From Chara braunii (lineage: Eukaryota > Streptophyta > Charophyceae > Charales > Characeae), in contig BFEA01000072.1 in assembly GCA_003427395.1 (NCBI GenBank), positions 82,790-121,689 of the forward strand: DNA of 38,900 nucleotides. The letters are read 5' to 3'. Made by a program: the position numbers and the translations under genes. Shown here piece after piece: positions 1 through 9,576 of the stretch. Position 1 is the stretch's first letter. The number at the start of each line of letters is the position of its first letter. The notes beneath the pieces were generated by a model that saw only the letters and a list, made by a program, of their open reading frames with translations, ran no database searches and was not told the DNA's origin.

Positions 1-144
1 CCCCCCCCCCCACCCCCAAAAAAAAACACCACTCTTTAGTGATCGGCCCATTCACAGTGAACGACCGTTCACCAAAAAAACACCAAATGAACGGCCAGTC
101 ACATTCAAGTGACCGGTGCCGGTGTCGAGCGCATCGGTCCCACA
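1..144. other. Left flank of the retrotransposon; C/A run and short palindromes
   Basis: This stretch opens with a C-rich then A-rich run (1-28). It then carries several short inverted repeats, such as GTGAACG..CGTTCAC around 57-72 and GTCAC..GTGAC around 98-112. No coding sequence is recognised. The last part (about 108-130) contains GTGACCGGTG followed by TGTCGAGC, which resembles, on the plus strand, the outer edge of the right-hand LTR read on the minus strand. It may be a scrap of a related LTR in the opposite orientation, but that is inference. Confidence 0.4.
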
Positions 145-600
145 CGGGGACACTCCCGGCCGCGTCACACAGGATTTTGCAGGACTTCGTCGGAGAGCAT
201 TTTCAGCCGCTCCGGCCGAGTGCGCCAGCCGTACCTCTCGCGCGCCCCTACGACAGGACAGGGTCACGCGAGGCACGCCTTACCTCCACCTGTGAGAGCT
301 GTCACCATCCCTTGGGTGGGCGTATCCCCGCCGAGCTACCGAACCACGTGCGAAGGCTTCTCGTATGCAATCGCAGAGGTGGCCCGACCGAGGGCGTTTC
401 TCGTTCGTTGTAGCGTAGGGGGTACGCACGGTCAACACCCAGAATCGAACCCGTACGCGAATCGACGCACTGAGGGGCTGAGGTCCCAAACGCGACTCGA
501 CGTCAGTCGACTAGGACGGATCACGCACACCACGCGATCCACCACAACACTCACATCCTCAAACACACGACACAACAACACGGAAGCGAGAGTCAGATAG
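145..600 (-). other. GC-rich 3' terminal part of the left LTR
   Basis: In element orientation this is the last roughly 450 bp of the LTR. It is clearly GC-richer than the AT-rich DNA that follows and is well conserved in the other LTR (20555-21050). The minus strand contains GGTTCGATTC (442-451), a perfect match to an RNA polymerase III B-box, but no convincing A-box lies at the usual spacing, so a tRNA gene is not called. Apparent open frames here run on both strands at once and look like a by-product of GC content. Confidence 0.35.
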
Positions 601-2280
601 GCATCGCGTGTAAGATTTTAGTACAAAATATCGCGGACGCAAGACCTTCTCATATCAACTAGCCATGCGAGCATACACAAGCAATCGCAACGATGGAGTT
701 CTACGTGGTACACATAGTTGGGCGATCCTCGATAGTCTCGAGGGCCATGTTCGACACTCAAGTGTCGGCTGATAAGTGTTTTGAGGGGTTAATCTTTCGA
801 CACTAGACAACCGCCAAGTGAGGTTGAAGATCACACCCTCTTCTGCACCCTGTGGAGAGGGGTTATTCCTTCCACGCTGAGCCTAGGACCTGGGATGTCC
901 TGGACAAGGACCACGAACCTAGGCCCTAGACCAACTTTCGACTGAGAATTTTCCTAAGAAGTTTACACCAATAAGAGAGGTTTTCCCTTCTCTCTCCATC
1001 TCGACCTCATTCAGACCTTTAAAAGTGGGCTCGTCAGGTCATGCGAATACCGTACATATATATACATAGTGGGGACTAAGTGCGTGACGATCTGTCTTCA
1101 CAATCCCTGTATAGTTCCCATCAATTACTATACCTATGCTAAGCAAGGACAATTCAGGTAGTCAAGCAAAAGTTTGCGTGGTATTTAGATGATCACTCTC
1201 ACATCAGTTGTGTGGCTTGTCCATCAACATTCACGCAATACTTAGACTATCACCAAGCTTAGATCAGGGAGTTCATAAACATACCTGTTATCACACAAGA
1301 TTCGAACAACAACATCACACACCCTAAGGGAGTCAACTTTACTGATTTTTGCATACTCACACCCTGCCACATGCATACAAGCCAAAACCCAATTCCATCA
1401 TCCCTCAAATAAAGTACCCAGTCTTTAGAAATGGTCACTTAAAAAGAAGTCTGGGTAAAAACCCCAAGAAAATATAAAAGCCCACATGGGTTGAGGCCTT
1501 AGGTTGAGATGTAGGAGCAAGGTAAGTTGTGTCGTAAACCAATGAATCGGCAACCGACCTGTTATCAGTGATAACAGAAGATGATATTTTGAAGGATAAG
1601 GCCAAACAAGTCGAGCCTTCAATCAAATTCCCAGCCCTGCAGCACAGTACAGGTCAAAAAGAGCCACTACTATGTTTGAGCCAAATGGAGAACGTACTCC
1701 ATGTCATAGCCTAACTCCTCTACAAATCTCTCCTTTATCTTATCTCAATGGGTTCTAGAAATCATCAACAATTTTTGAAAGCATCTCCCTTTGACAGGTT
1801 GGATTGCCAACTTTTGCCTAGTAGAAAATATTCTAACTCCTTAGATTCTACAAAATTTTTGGCAGCACTTCTCGTAGGGACAAGAGACTGCCAAGATAAA
1901 GCTGAAAGTGTAAAGTCAAAGCACAACTTATACTTGAAACTAAACTTCTGACACTTATTTGATAGTTAAAATTGAGGATAGTCTTCACGATCCCTCTCAG
2001 GTGATGACATCGTGTGCTAACACCAGTCTTAACATCAAGTAGGATCAGTCCTATCAAATCCCAAGTTTCCCATCATCCATCTCGTCTACCTATAGCTCCA
2101 ACACTCGACGAGCATCTAAAGCAACTAAGCTATCAAAATATAACCCCAGAGAAGAACCTCAAAAACATACATAGGTGAGAACAACAAACATCTCTCACCA
2201 ACCCACAGGTTCCTTCCCAGGTCACTTAGTTCGTTAAAAAAATCTTGTTATTCCCTTTTTACCCTTCCTTACATAAGACA
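601..2280. other. LTR stretch without recognised genes (left copy)
   Basis: This moderately AT-rich DNA aligns collinearly with 21049-22724 in the other LTR. I see no coding potential, tRNA or simple repeat in it. Short frames present in one copy are broken in the other, arguing against a protein. It leads directly into the hairpin arrays. Confidence 0.5.
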
Positions 2281-2289
2281 TAGGATCAA

Positions 2290-2725
2290 CCAACCCAACT
2301 TATGAATGTGATTGACCTGCCAGTTTATATGGCTAGGCCACACCAACTTATGGTGCCCAAACTTGGTAAAACAAGTATACGTAAAGCATAGGACCAAACC
2401 ACACCAACTTATGATGTGATCAGTCTCTGCCTAAACGATTGACATAAGGCGTATGACCGGGCTGCACCAACTCATGATGAGACTGATCAGCCTAACTTTT
2501 TAGCATACACAAATAACTGAGCCACCTCAACTCATGAGGGGTCAGCCTCTGCATGAACACGAAAGGCATATGACCAGAACACAACAACTTATGTTGTGCC
2601 CGGTCAGCCCATATAATGACATATAGCCTAAAACAAGGCTACTCAACTTATGAGTAGTCTAGTCCCGCTTAAACATCAACAAGCGCGTATAACCGAACAA
2701 GCCGCAACTTATGCGTTCGCTCGAC
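2290..2725. repeat. Hairpin array A, left LTR (about 61-bp units)
   Basis: Seven main units are seen, with 5-base loops (ACTTA or ACTCA) starting at about 2346, 2407, 2470, 2530, 2587, 2646 and 2707, plus a weaker unit at 2298. Each loop is closed by A:T and flanked by a short inverted repeat that differs from unit to unit: CACCA/TGGTG, CACACCA/TGATGTG, CCTCA/TGAGG, CACAACA/TGTTGTG, ACTCA/TGAGT and CGCA/TGCG. Most units also have an outer pairing such as TGACC with GGTCA, and a base pairing of GGC with GCC. On the element's sense strand the loop reads TAAGT. The function is unknown; candidates are a structured RNA region or a protein-binding array. Confidence 0.8.
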
Positions 2726-3104
2726 CTCCGCAACACAACTATATTCAACAAATAAAGTCACTATCAAATTTTGTCGTTAGTCAAGTGGGCAGGTTACCTC
2801 TACTCATGAGGATCCCCACCAGAATGTCGATTATGTTTAGAAAAGGAAATAGCAAAACTTTATACACCTCTCTGCATTTGTGTTGTCAAGGACATAGGAT
2901 CAACTACCCGACTTATAGATGAGTCAGCCTGCCCAAAGTTACCACATAATTATGTATTGTTCATCTTCCTTCCCTCTGCTTTGTCTGCTACCGGCTTATA
3001 TGGCTGTATCTCCCAACTCATGACGCACAGCCTGCCACAAATATACATAATAAATAAAGTATCAAATTGTATACTCCGATTCTCCTTATGTTGGCGGCTC
3101 ATGA

Positions 3105-3505
3105 CTTGACCACACCAACTTATGGTGCGAATAGTCTTGCCTGGTCAATAAACATAAGGCATATGACTAATCCACACCAACTTATGATGTGCTCAGTTTC
3201 TGCCTAGACAATCGACATAAGGTGTATGACCTGGGTCGCACCAACTTATGGTGAGACTGGTCAGCCTGAACATTCGGCATACACAAAGATCTGGGTCACC
3301 TCAACTTATGACGAGTTCAACCTTTGCCTGAACAACGACAAAAGGCATATGACCAAAACACAACAACTTTTGTTGTGCCCTGGCCAACTCAAACAGTTAT
3401 ATATAGCGTAGAGCCAGGCCACTCAACTTATGAGTAGCCTAGCCCAGCCTAGACAAGTAACGAGTGTGTGCGACTGAACAACCCGCAACTTATCCGTTCG
3501 CTCAG
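3105..3505. repeat. Hairpin array B, left LTR
   Basis: This second array carries the same seven stem types in the same order as array A, with loops starting at 3118, 3180, 3244, 3304, 3366, 3426 and 3488 (spacing 60-64). It lies about 772-781 bp downstream of array A, so a block of roughly 775 bp was duplicated before or during LTR evolution. A weaker unit (CCCA-ACTCA-TGAC) sits at 3011-3024 and another near 2906-2920. One loop has drifted to ACTTT at 3366. Confidence 0.8.
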
Positions 3506-5140
3506 CCTTCGCAACACAACAACAAATAAGTCACAGTTCTGTCTTGTCGGAATTCACGCAGATAAACTGACTTTATCATACATACTTGCCAATTTCACCC
3601 TTTCAAAACATGTCCTGAAGTAAAAAACAAACAAAAGTCAGATAACTTTCTCAATCATACTTAGAGACAAGCAATAGCAAAAGGATAATATAGTTTTAGG
3701 ATGGGACCATACGCGTAAAGCGATCGTTATACCTGAGTGTTCCTCGCCTCCAGAACCCTGCCTGGGTTTCGGCAGAGCTCCCGCAATCGGTGGGTGGACC
3801 TCCGACAAGGTCTTGTTGCGGTCCTACGGGTTGCAATCCCGCCTACCGCCTTCCTCTCAACATCAATAGACTAGACTTAGACTAAGAAGGGCAGAAGAAG
3901 AAATGTTAGACTCTCGAGATACAAGAGTGAGCCAACTCAACTCGCACAAGAAGGCCTTAGAATCTTGAATCTCCTGAGGGCCCCGCAATGGCGGCCGATA
4001 ACGCAGTGGCGACAGTCAGCTTACGGCCAGAATGCAGAGACAAAAAGTTCTCATGACTATCCACCAAGTCGCAGCAGTGCACCCCCTTGTTGAGTCTGAT
4101 CACTCTCCTAAATGGCGACCCGTTACCCCGGATTATACTGCCAAGACGCAGCCTAGGAAGACCGAGTTCCAATACTGCATGCCCTCTGTGCTCTATTCGA
4201 GATACAGCAAACCGCAGCGAGACTCAGCAAGTATCAATGAGCCTGACAGTTTGCATGTCATAGCACTGCGTCCGAGTAGTACATACAACAAGAGACAGTG
4301 CTGTGCTCAGTAAAGTATACGGCAAGGCGCACGGTGTACCTCAGTGACATAAACGGAATACGGAATGTTCAGCTCAACAGCGTCGCATGGCCACATGCGG
4401 TAATGCACAATGAGCCACAATGTCGTACCGCAACAAAACCCAGTGAAAACAAAGCAAAACGCCACAGATTCAGCAATGGACAATGAACTCAACAACGGCG
4501 TACCGTAGAAGTGCCCCAGAGTCGAACAAGAGGAGCAGCAAGGTATATATGGATACGAACTACTCATAAGAGTTCAAACAGATGTCATATACACAGACTA
4601 CCGTCGTGACAACATTGCTGCCCCTTTTGAACCAGGGCATTAGCAGCGACATCCACAACCTTTTCTTGAGTCAGCCATCAATCATAGTGGTAGTAGTAGT
4701 AGTAGCCTTTGTCGCCGCCTCAACATCTGTTCTCATACCGCCTTCTGTAGCAACAGTCTGAACCTTCAGTAGTTTCGTAGTTCACACAACCCAACTTGGC
4801 AGACTCAGGCCTTGACTAGTGTTGATATACCTGGTCTGGTGCATGCTAAGAGGTCGTCGAGCACGAGTAATCCCAATATTTGCAACAAAAACTATAAATC
4901 GTGAAGTGATAATTCAATCAGTATCTCATTACCATTAGATGAAGAAAAGTGGTGAGGGATCAGACACAGGAGAAAGGTGGAGAAAATTATTAAAAAAAAA
5001 GAAAAAAGAAAAGAAATAATGAAAAAATCAATTCACATAAGAATGATCCCGTGAAACCCTTCTCCTTCTTCGGGCTTCTTCCCTCTCCATCTCAACAACC
5101 AGTAAATGACAACAAGTGTAGTAGTCTTGATTACACACAT
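3506..5140. other. LTR stretch without recognised genes (left copy)
   Basis: This stretch aligns with 23965-25590 in the other LTR. The part at 3735-3850 is GC-rich and able to fold, for example CTGCC..GGCAG and AACCC..GGGTT near 3755-3780. A 93-codon frame at 4032-4313 is open in both LTRs but differs almost only by amino-acid-changing substitutions, so it is not called a gene. Around 4780-4860 there is one diverged unit of the CACACAACCCA..GCAGACTCAGGC repeat seen later in the LTR. Confidence 0.5.
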
Positions 5141-7960
5141 TAGTGCCACGTGACACTCTTATCTCATGAAGATCAAGAAGACACAACAACTTTCAATGAC
5201 AACATCAATCTCAGGTGAGTACGCAGTCTGCCTCTTCCGTAGGTCCCTATCAACCAGTCACCTCCTATAGATAGTGTGGACAACGTCACATCATCAGTGT
5301 AGTCTAGTAGCAGCACCACATCAACATCCCATAAAGACTAGATCAGCGACACTTCAGCATGCCACGAAACCGAAGGCAACGCCACATTAGTAATCACGAA
5401 GATCAAAGCCAGCGTCACATTGCCCTGCCACGTTGAGGTATCATCGTCGTTCAGCCAATCAGATTATGCCATATCAACAAAAAGGTCTGATGCCACGTCA
5501 ACAGGTAGTCATCACCTCATGTGATGGGTGTGATGACTCTTTCCAGCCACATCAGCAATGAGTTTGGTCTCCCCAAGGCCATGTCAGCATCTGCAACAGA
5601 CCCTGTTGCCTATCAACAACACCAAAAGTGTCATATCAGCAATCGGGATCTGGAGATGCAGTACTATAGGTGCCACATCAGCACCACCACTGTATCCAAG
5701 TAATCACCTACTCATCGTTGGTGTATAGCACACTTACATGCGTACCCCTCCGACGATGCTCAGGTAAACTGTGATAAGCAAGCAACGCATATATGAAGTG
5801 TCATGTCCCAACACATGAAGAATCCAGGATCAGAAACATGGTATCTCAGCTCAACTTGACAGATTCAAGCCTGGGAGTGTTTTGGTCACACAGTCCAGCG
5901 GGAGAGGTTCTGGCCTGAGTGTGTTTTTGGTCACACAGCCCAGTGCCACAAACTCAGTCCGATGTGTTGTGTTGGTCACACAGCCCAGTGCCACAAACTC
6001 AGGCTTGGGCGTGTATGATAAACCCAATCTGATGGATATATATCTGACATCGAAATACAAATCATCACAGATCTGCACAGTGCTTCTAATAATCAGAAAT
6101 CAAGTCCAACACAAAGTCTTATTACCAATTTGACGAAGAGGGAGGGGAGAGATCAGACAGATTAGAAGGTGGAGAAGAGTCAATAAACATCAAGAGAATA
6201 TTCCGACAATCCCTCCCTTTCTTCGGGCTTTTCCCCTCCTCAATCAAGAACCATGTAATGACGTCAATACCAGGTACGTATCCCGATCTTGACCTTTCTC
6301 CTTGTCGTGACCAGACCCTTATGTAGTCAGAGTGGCGAGTGCCACATTAGCAGCGAAGGGTAACGACGTCACCACCAGGTACGTACGTCGATCCTGAGCT
6401 TCCTTAGCAATGCTGACAGGCGGCGGGTGTGAAATGAACCCAGACCGTGAAGACAATGTCAACACCGTAGGTCCAAAATGTCGAACAACCGGTGATAGTC
6501 AATAACCAAAATTTGAAGCCAGATACTATATAGATAAGAGGTCATACATAGACGAAGGAGGTGAGAGGGGGAAGAGATTGAGACAAGAGGGAGATAGGCA
6601 ATGCCCACCTTTCCATGAACTTCTTCCCTCAGCTCCTCCGTAGAAATCAATGATCCAGATGAGTATCTATAGTACCCTCCAAAGTGTCATGTGGCACAAC
6701 CAACCGGTTCCACATCAGCAATAAAGCATGTCAACATGAAGATTCCAGGTAAGCATCACGTTCTCTCCTCAGTACTGATCACCTCCTGAATGACGATCTG
6801 AAGATCAGCACTACATATATGTAGCCTCGCCACATCAACAGTAGATTAGTAGCCACAGCCACCTCAGCCCATCATACACGTGGCATCGTCCACCTCAGCA
6901 ATGATGGCGCAACCCTTATCTCTTATACCGACCAATCCGCGGCCCAGATTCAAAATTTGGTGCTTCCATTCGATTCAAAACGCCCTAAAACCCCCAAATA
7001 GCATCTTTCCTTGCTCATTTTCATCAAGAAATGAGCAAGATACATCATTTTTCGTTTTTTTTTTTTCTTCGTTCACCAACTCCCCTCGACACTCTCCGCG
7101 CTCCTCATTCCCGCTTTTGTTATCCACTTTGATCCTGGCATTGATGTCGCCCAGGCTTGAGACCATCAAAGCAACTCTTCTCCACTCTTTATCTCAACAA
7201 TCAGAAGATGAAAAATAAGTATAATAGACCTAATCACCCATAATAGCGCCACGTGACACTCTTATCTCAAGAAGACCATGAAAAAACAACAGATTCAGTG
7301 ACGACGTCAACTTCAGGTGAATACCCCATCTCCCACTTCCACAGATCTCGATCTTCCTCCTCCTCACAACTAGTCACCTCAGGTAGACAGTGTGGACGAA
7401 TGCCACATCATCAAACTAGTTCAGAAGCAGCACCATATCACCATGCCAATAAGGACCAGAGGGAGCGCCACATCAGCCTGTCATGAAGACATGTAGTAGC
7501 GCCACATGAGCCTGCTATGAACACCTATTGCAGCGCCACATCACCCTGCTATGAAGGTCCTGAAGCAGCCCCACATCACAATGTCATGAACGCTTGGTGG
7601 TGCAACACTATAGGTGCCACGTGGTATGCCCAGTCAGTCCCTCATCAGTGCTGAAGCAATGTCAACATGATGGCAACCAGGTAAGCATCCACGAATTCCC
7701 CACATTCCTGATCTCCTCCCAAGTGGTGATGAATGAAAACAGCAATGCCGAACACGTGACTCAGCCACGTCAGCAGATGTAACACGTGGCAACATCCACG
7801 TCAGCATCCCAAGAAGACAGCTGCAAGCCAGCCACCATGTCGGACTTGCACCGTGCCGTCGTAGAGATGAAGTCAGCACAAAACTGGTGCTCGACCAGCA
7901 TAGCAGCGTCGTGCCAATCACATCGTCAACACATGAAGTCAGCATTGACCCCAAGACAGA
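5140..7960 (+). repeat. Diverged module repeat with G-box, GACGTCA and CAGGTAMG, left LTR
   Basis: A composite module recurs with variation. It contains a CACGTG core (for example 5147-5152 and 7250-7255), a GACGTCAA or ATGTCAAC string, then CAGGT followed by AAGC, ACGT or GAGT, then many copies of CCACATCAGC. The CAGGT sites begin at about 5212, 6271, 6376, 6746, 7314 and 7678. The blocks at 5140-5340 and 7245-7445 are recognisably related over about 200 bp. Motif orientation is given on the plus strand, which is antisense to the element. Whether the motifs act as regulatory sites is unknown. Confidence 0.6.
5865..6030. repeat. TTGGTCACACA hairpin repeat, left LTR
   Basis: Three diverged units of about 55 bp each contain TTGGTCACACAG followed by CCCAG or TCCAG. 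Within a unit, TGTGT pairs with ACACA around the TTTGGTC loop, and CTGG upstream pairs with CCAG downstream. The following segment can pair CAGG and TTGGG with CCCAA and CTG (about 5998-6031). A related tract lies at 8205-8345. Confidence 0.6.
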
Positions 7961-8204
7961 GCGAATGTCAAAGCCAGGGAAGTCAACTCTTATGTAGTGT
8001 TGACTTGGGGTCTGGACCCCTGATGCTGTATCCCTCAGCCATCCAGATCTGAATGCGGCGAGGGCCCAGATTGGTCTGAAACCAATTTCCCTCTGGCCTG
8101 GATGCTGTCTTGGTACCTGCGCACAACAAGTGAATATATCCAACCAAAAGCCTGAGTGCGGTACCTTTGATTCTACTGTTGAATTTGACCCTTGAATTTC
8201 CTGT

Positions 8205-8345
8205 GTGCAGCGCTTGGTCACACAACTGTCACAGCAGACTTAAGCCTGGGCATGTCTTGGTCACACAACCCAGTACAGCAGAGTCAAGCCTAGGCATGTC
8301 TTGGTCACACTGCCCAGCACAGCAGACTCAAGTCTGCGTTGCCTA
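8205..8345. repeat. TTGGTCACACA repeat, second tract, left LTR
   Basis: Three diverged units share CTTGGTCACAC, then CCCAG, then CAGCAGACTCAAG. CTGGG upstream of the box can pair with CCCAG downstream of it, giving the same fold as the tract at 5865-6030. It ends just before the U6-like segment. Confidence 0.6.
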
Positions 8346-8395
8346 TGGCTGAGTTCTGGGCCCAGGCTACTTCTGAACATGGTTACGGGACTCAC

Positions 8396-8453
8396 ATGAG
8401 GCCATGCTAATCTTTTCTGTATCGTTCCAATTTTAACGGATGTCTCGAAGGAC
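8396..8453 (-). ncRNA. U6 snRNA-derived fragment, left LTR
   Basis: The minus strand matches the 5' half of spliceosomal U6. It has GTCCTTCG at the 5' end, ACATCCG, AAAATTGGAACGATACAG and GATTAGCATGGCC, including the AGC triad. The ACAGAGA box reads ACAGAAA. The match stops after the GGCC(CC) block, and the 3' half (internal stem-loop and U-tail) is replaced by unrelated sequence. No plant U6 upstream element or TATA box is seen at the expected place, where two 51-bp tandem units lie instead. This is a truncated, probably retroposed pseudo-U6 in the same sense as the element, not a functional gene. Confidence 0.8.
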
Positions 8454-9131
8454 TGTGGCCGTTTGACGGCCTTGAGATGTCATCATTAAGATGACCGACT
8501 CCAAGTAACTAAAAATTGGTCTTTGAGATGTCATCATTAAGATGACCGACTCCAAGTAACTAAAAATTGGTCTTACTCATCAAGTTCCCGCGTCTAAATC
8601 CGACACAGGTCTGTACTCCAACGGCTCATGGTTGTACCTACTGAGCTAGGTTCTTGGGTTCATGGTCCATCCCGGTATCAATCTCGGANCGCGTTCTAAA
8701 ATAAATAAAAGAAAAATAAAAATATGNAGGGAGAAGACTAATAACAAAGGAGATATGTATNGGTACTCCCTCGGCCTCTGCCAGTCAGGCCCGTTGCCGG
8801 ACTCCTCAACAAAACTAAGGGGGATAGTCCCGCGGGACCGTCAACCCCTNAGCNTTCCTCCATGACGCTCCTTTGCTCCTCCGCTGTTGATNGCNGACCT
8901 CGATCCCGGGTCTTCGTAGTTTCATTCCAAANTCGTAACCTATAGGGCTAGGCCCAAGCTTGGTGGTAACAGGCGCGGACTTAACTATAAAGCCGTCCGT
9001 TCTAGGCCTAAGCCTGTCGGGCTGTACAAAAAGCCGTATTTTAGGCACACCGGCCATATGTGTCGACTCTCGCCGTATGAAGGGTTCAATTCTGTCTGTC
9101 GCCGCCGTGCACCCCGGTTACGACTTTCATG
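8400..9131. repeat. Segment identical to 28898-29629 including ambiguous bases
   Basis: The two 732-bp segments match at a constant offset of 20498, including eight N positions (8689, 8727, 8761, 8850, 8854, 8892, 8895, 8932). The flanking LTR sequence differs by several percent. Apart from one N at 9132 the match runs on to about 9197. The segment contains most of the U6 fragment, the 51-bp tandem units, a tRNA-like A-box string (TAGCTCAGTAGG on the minus strand near 8638-8649) and an A-rich tract at 8697-8725. No gene is recognised. Confidence 0.9.
8472..8573. repeat. Two tandem 51-bp units, left LTR
   Basis: Two identical 51-bp units occupy 8472-8522 and 8523-8573. Each contains a perfect 6-bp inverted repeat GTCATC-ATTAA-GATGAC. 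They lie directly upstream, in element sense, of the U6-like segment. Confidence 0.85.
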
Positions 9132-9132
9132 N

Positions 9133-9576
9133 TGCCTCCCGTGGCTTCTACCGCTGACCAATATCATGGTCGACCTCGGGAGTCCTAACTTTACACCTTA
9201 CTNATCCCANAGNCGTNNNAANTGAGCNAAGCGGATCCGATAACCAAAACCTAGTTCCGACCATTACTGNCGGTCTTGAACGCGAATGTGCACTGCCTCC
9301 GCTACTGTAGTCTCTTTGCACGCCTTTTCTAGTTCACGCTACTAGGCGTAAGCGCCGCTCTCCTAACCAAGCGTCCGCCTAAAATACCTTGTGTGCCCTC
9401 AAAGTGCACACCCACGCACTCTCTGATCAAATCAAAAGGCGAGTGTCATTCCATTTTGTGAGAGTAGGTTGTGGTCTCTCAGAAATGGGACACCCTCTTG
9501 AATACCATTGAAAACGCACCTTTTGTGAGATGCAAGAATATGCCCAAATACCCTTGTAAGGGTATTCNGACCGACA
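9133..9576 (-). other. 5' end of the left LTR in element sense
   Basis: This is the first roughly 440 bp of the LTR read on the minus strand. Ten bases in from the terminus lies a perfect inverted repeat, AATACCCTT and AAGGGTATT separated by two bases (9547-9566; right copy 30045-30064). Another imperfect palindrome surrounds GTGTGC..GCACAC near 9389-9409. A promoter would be expected in this part of an LTR, but no TATA box can be singled out. Confidence 0.45.

Larger units (their letters stand above)
145..9576 (-). repeat. 3' LTR (left copy), about 9.4 kb
   Basis: This is a direct repeat of 20555-30074. Alignment by eye holds along the whole length, with mostly transition differences and a few indels. 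Copy 1 lacks about 38 bp near 582 and about 87 bp near 6251-6255 relative to copy 2. The right edge ends ..ccgaca, matching the other copy base for base at the boundary. The left edge begins CGGGGAC where the other copy has TGGGGAC, so the terminal dinucleotide has decayed. The length is far above the usual few hundred bases to about 5 kb for plant LTRs. No protein-coding gene is supported inside it. Confidence 0.75.

Noticed and set aside
442-451. tRNA gene suggested by GGTTCGATTC on the minus strand
   Set aside because: The T-stem does not pair properly and there is no A-box at suitable spacing.
109-600. Long overlapping frames in the GC-rich LTR end
   Set aside because: Open on both strands at once, no recognisable domain, and explained by GC-rich composition.
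2281-3515. CRISPR array
   Set aside because: The conserved part of each unit is only a loop plus short linker strings, the stems pair with themselves, and the setting is a eukaryotic LTR.
2281-3515. Hammerhead ribozymes in the LTR (retrozyme-like)
   Set aside because: I could not find the CTGATGA and GAAAC core strings in the arrays on either strand.
4032-4313. 93-codon frame open in both LTRs (also 24481-24762)
   Set aside because: About eleven amino-acid-changing differences against very few silent ones between the copies; this is the pattern of non-coding DNA.
6880-7218. 112-codon plus-strand frame in the left LTR
   Set aside because: It contains low-complexity T runs, and the right LTR copy is shifted out of frame near the T run and ends early.
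7634-8221. 195-codon minus-strand frame in the left LTR
   Set aside because: The right LTR equivalent is broken into a shorter frame and no domain is recognised; the frame crosses the CCACATCAGC repeats.
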